A stretch of 9,405 nucleotides of DNA from Alphaproteobacteria bacterium. Its GTDB lineage: Bacteria; Pseudomonadota; Alphaproteobacteria; ATCC43930; CGMCC-115725. The number at the start of each line of letters is the position of its first letter. The first letter of the stretch is position 1. Positions 7,633 through 9,405 of this stretch are shown here, piece after piece. The stretch spans positions 1 through 9,405 of the forward strand of contig JASHRZ010000500.1 in the NCBI GenBank assembly GCA_030037055.1, in the 5' to 3' direction. Under the pieces are notes generated by a model. The model did not search any database, was not told the DNA's origin, and saw only the letters and a list, made by a program, of their open reading frames with translations. Both the position numbers and the translations under genes were made by a program.

Positions 7633-7699
7633 CAGTTATCAGTTGTCAGTTGGTCAAGCAGCCACCAGCTGTTCACTGACGACCAGAACTGAGAACTGA
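7633..7699 (+). repeat. Heptamer repeats forming a long imperfect hairpin between pncB and nadE
   Basis: Three tandem seven-base units (CAGTTAT, CAGTTGT, CAGTTGG; 7633-7653) face two inverted units (AACTGAG twice, 7687-7700). Positions 7639-7655 pair with 7681-7699 in 16 base pairs, with one G-G mismatch (7645/7693) and a two-base bulge (7685-7686). Inside, AGCAGC (7657-7662) pairs with GCTGTT (7668-7673, one G-U) around a five-base loop. It is poorer in GC than the genes beside it. No T run follows, so it is not a classic terminator. It would lie in the pncB-nadE messenger and end 15 bases before the nadE start, so it could affect RNA stability or nadE translation. It may instead be a dispersed REP-like or miniature element; CAGTT-type repeats of this look occur between genes in several bacteria, from memory only. 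Confidence 0.7.
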
Positions 7700-7714
7700 G
7701 ATCCGACAACTCCC

Positions 7715-9405
7715 ATGACCTCCCGCCTCGCCATCGCCATTGCCCAGCTCAATTCAACGGTGGGCGACATTGCCGGGAACGTTGCCCGCCTTCGGCACGC
7801 GCGCGAGGAAGGGGCGCGGCTTGGTGCCGATCTCGTGGTCGCGCCAGAGCTTTGCGTCGCGGGCTACCCGCCTGAGGATCTCATGCTGAAGCCCGCCTTC
7901 GTTGCCTCCTGCCAGGCGGCGGTGCGCGACTTCGCCAAGGAGACGGCGAGCGGTCCCGCGATCATCATTGGCACGCCCTGGCAGCAGGACGGCAAGCGCT
8001 ACAATGCCGCGGCGCTGCTGGACGGCGGCAAGATCGCGGCGCTGCGATTCAAATATGACCTGCCGAACTACGGCGTGTTCGACGAGAAGCGCGTCTTCAC
8101 CGCCGGTCCGGCGCCGGGCCCGATCGCGTTTCGCGGCGTGCGGCTGGGCCTCATGATCTGCGAGGACATGTGGACGCCGGACGCCACGGAGTCGCTGCAG
8201 GAGAGCGGCGCCGAGCTGCTGCTGGTGATCAATGGCTCGCCCTTCGAAAGCAACAAGCGCGACGAACGGCTCTCGCTGGCGGTGGCGCGCGTCCAGGAGA
8301 GCGGCTTGCCGCTGCTCTACGTCAACCAGATGGGCGGACAGGACGAACTGGTGTTCGAGGGCGGCTCCTTCGCCGTCGATGCCGGCTGCCGTCTGCGCGT
8401 CCAGGCGCCGGATTGGCGCGAGGTGGTGCTGCCCACGGTGTGGCGGCGCGGCGCCGACGACCGCTGGGCGGTCGAGCCCGGCCCGATGACGCCGCCCTCG
8501 GAAGGGTTCGAGGCGATCTACCAGGCGATGGTGCTGGGCTTGCGCGATTATGTCGGCAAGAACCGTTTTCCCGGTATCGTCCTCGGCCTGTCCGGCGGCG
8601 TCGATTCCGCGCTGAGCGCCGCCATTGCCGTCGACGCGCTGGGCGCCGGTCAGGTGCATTGCGTCATGATGCCCTCGCCCTATACCTCGCGCGACAGCCT
8701 CGAAGACGCCGGCGCCGTGGCAAAGCTCCTGGGCGTGGACCTCCGCACCATCAGCATCGCGCCGGCGATGCAGGCTTTCGACGCGATGCTGGCGCCGTCC
8801 TTCGACACTCGCCCGCCCGACATCACCGAGGAGAACATCCAGTCGCGTGCCCGCGGGATGACCTTGATGGCGCTCTCCAACAAGTTCGGCTGGATGGTGC
8901 TGTCCACTGGAAACAAGTCGGAGATGTCGGTGGGCTACGCGACGCTCTATGGCGACCTGTGCGGCGGGTATGCCGTGCTCAAGGACGTCTACAAGACGAC
9001 GGTCTTCGCGCTGTCGCGCTGGCGCAACCAGGAGCGCCCCGACGGGCTGCTGGGCCCCGCGGGCCGCGTCATTCCGGAGCGGGTCATCACCAGGCCGCCC
9101 AGCGCCGAGCTCAAGCCCAACCAAACCGACCAGGACACGCTGCCCCCTTACGAGGTGCTGGACAGCATCCTCGAATGCCTCGTCGAGCACGAGATGCCCG
9201 TGGCCGACATCGTCGCGCGCGGCCATGACGAGGCCACCGTCAGTGCCGTCTGGCGCATGCTCGACCGCGCCGAGTACAAGCGCCGGCAGGCGCCGCCCGG
9301 GGTCAAGATCACCCGCCGCGCCTTCGGGCGAGACCGGCGCTATCCCATCACCAACGGCTTCCGGGACACGGCGCCGGCTCCGGATCCCGGCGAGACGCCG
9401 CGCGC
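7715..9405 (+). CDS. nadE: Glutamine-dependent NAD synthetase, last codons beyond right edge
   Basis: Makes NAD from nicotinate adenine dinucleotide and ATP, using ammonia released from glutamine. 563 codons are visible, starting MTSRLAIAIAQLNSTVGDIA. The N-terminal nitrilase-type glutaminase domain (about 1-245) has the catalytic triad E45 (VAPELCVAGYPPEDL), K113 (RFKYDLPNYGVFDE) and C149 (LMICEDMW). The synthetase domain (about 265-550) has the ATP loop LGLSGGVDS (290-298), then MMPSPYTSRDSL, ENIQSRARG, LSTGNKSEMSVGYATLYGDL, a KDVYKT helix, RPPSAELKPNQTDQDTLPPY, and near the end KITRRAFGRDRRYPITNGF. This last motif is typical of the final ~25 residues, so little is missing. An in-frame TGA at 7697-7699 and no other ATG before codon 57 fix the start at 7715. 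No good ribosome-binding site precedes it; the hairpin repeat ends 15 bases upstream. It follows pncB and shares its pathway. Confidence 0.96.
   Translation, partial: MTSRLAIAIAQLNSTVGDIAGNVARLRHAREEGARLGADLVVAPELCVAGYPPEDLMLKPAFVASCQAAVRDFAKETASGPAIIIGTPWQQDGKRYNAAALLDGGKIAALRFKYDLPNYGVFDEKRVFTAGPAPGPIAFRGVRLGLMICEDMWTPDATESLQESGAELLLVINGSPFESNKRDERLSLAVARVQESGLPLLYVNQMGGQDELVFEGGSFAVDAGCRLRVQAPDWREVVLPTVWRRGADDRWAVEPGPMTPPSEGFEAIYQAMVLGLRDYVGKNRFPGIVLGLSGGVDSALSAAIAVDALGAGQVHCVMMPSPYTSRDSLEDAGAVAKLLGVDLRTISIAPAMQAFDAMLAPSFDTRPPDITEENIQSRARGMTLMALSNKFGWMVLSTGNKSEMSVGYATLYGDLCGGYAVLKDVYKTTVFALSRWRNQERPDGLLGPAGRVIPERVITRPPSAELKPNQTDQDTLPPYEVLDSILECLVEHEMPVADIVARGHDEATVSAVWRMLDRAEYKRRQAPPGVKITRRAFGRDRRYPITNGFRDTAPAPDPGETPR

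Noticed and set aside
7754..9226. A 490-codon minus-strand open frame across nadE
   Set aside because: Antisense shadow of nadE with the same composition artefact; nadE shows both full active sites on the other strand.
8170..9228. A 352-codon plus-strand open frame inside nadE in another frame
   Set aside because: Arg/Gly/Ala-rich frame shadow; the nadE frame carries all conserved motifs over the same bases.

Overview
The window is GC-rich bacterial DNA, roughly two-thirds G+C by eye, with strong G/C preference at third codon positions. Long spurious reading frames run antisense to the real genes. The gene content (class II DAHP synthase, nicotinate phosphoribosyltransferase and two-domain glutamine-dependent NAD synthetase in one run) suits a high-GC proteobacterium, most likely an alphaproteobacterium of Rhodospirillales type. 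That placement is inferred from style and content, not from a marker gene.

Left part (1-4493), mostly minus strand: an Fsr-like major facilitator transporter cut by the left edge; a DHA2 (EmrB/QacA-type) drug exporter wrecked by about seven frameshifts and one nonsense codon; an intact exported, probably lipid-anchored, adenosine deaminase-like protein with all metal and catalytic motifs; and a stretch of lower GC (3906-4493) that looks like a plus-strand gene broken by frameshifts. This part reads as accessory DNA in which one enzyme gene is intact between two decayed ones.

Centre (4490-5083): a complete minus-strand nucleoside 2-deoxyribosyltransferase-family gene, then a 165-base divergent intergenic region. 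With the deaminase, it suggests local nucleoside scavenging, although the two genes are separated by the relic.

Right part (5084-9405), plus strand: class II DAHP synthase (first step of aromatic biosynthesis), nicotinate phosphoribosyltransferase 21 bases later, then after 93 bases NAD synthetase, which reaches the right edge and lacks only its end. The last two are the first and last steps of NAD formation from nicotinate; NadD, the middle step, is not in the window. The 93-base gap holds an unusual array of seven-base repeats that folds into a long imperfect hairpin just before nadE.

I see no rRNA, tRNA, CRISPR array, transposase or phage gene, and nothing I would call a wholly new system. 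The points most worth a second look are the hairpin repeat inside the probable pncB-nadE transcript, the exported deaminase with three close cysteine pairs, and the cluster of broken genes around it.
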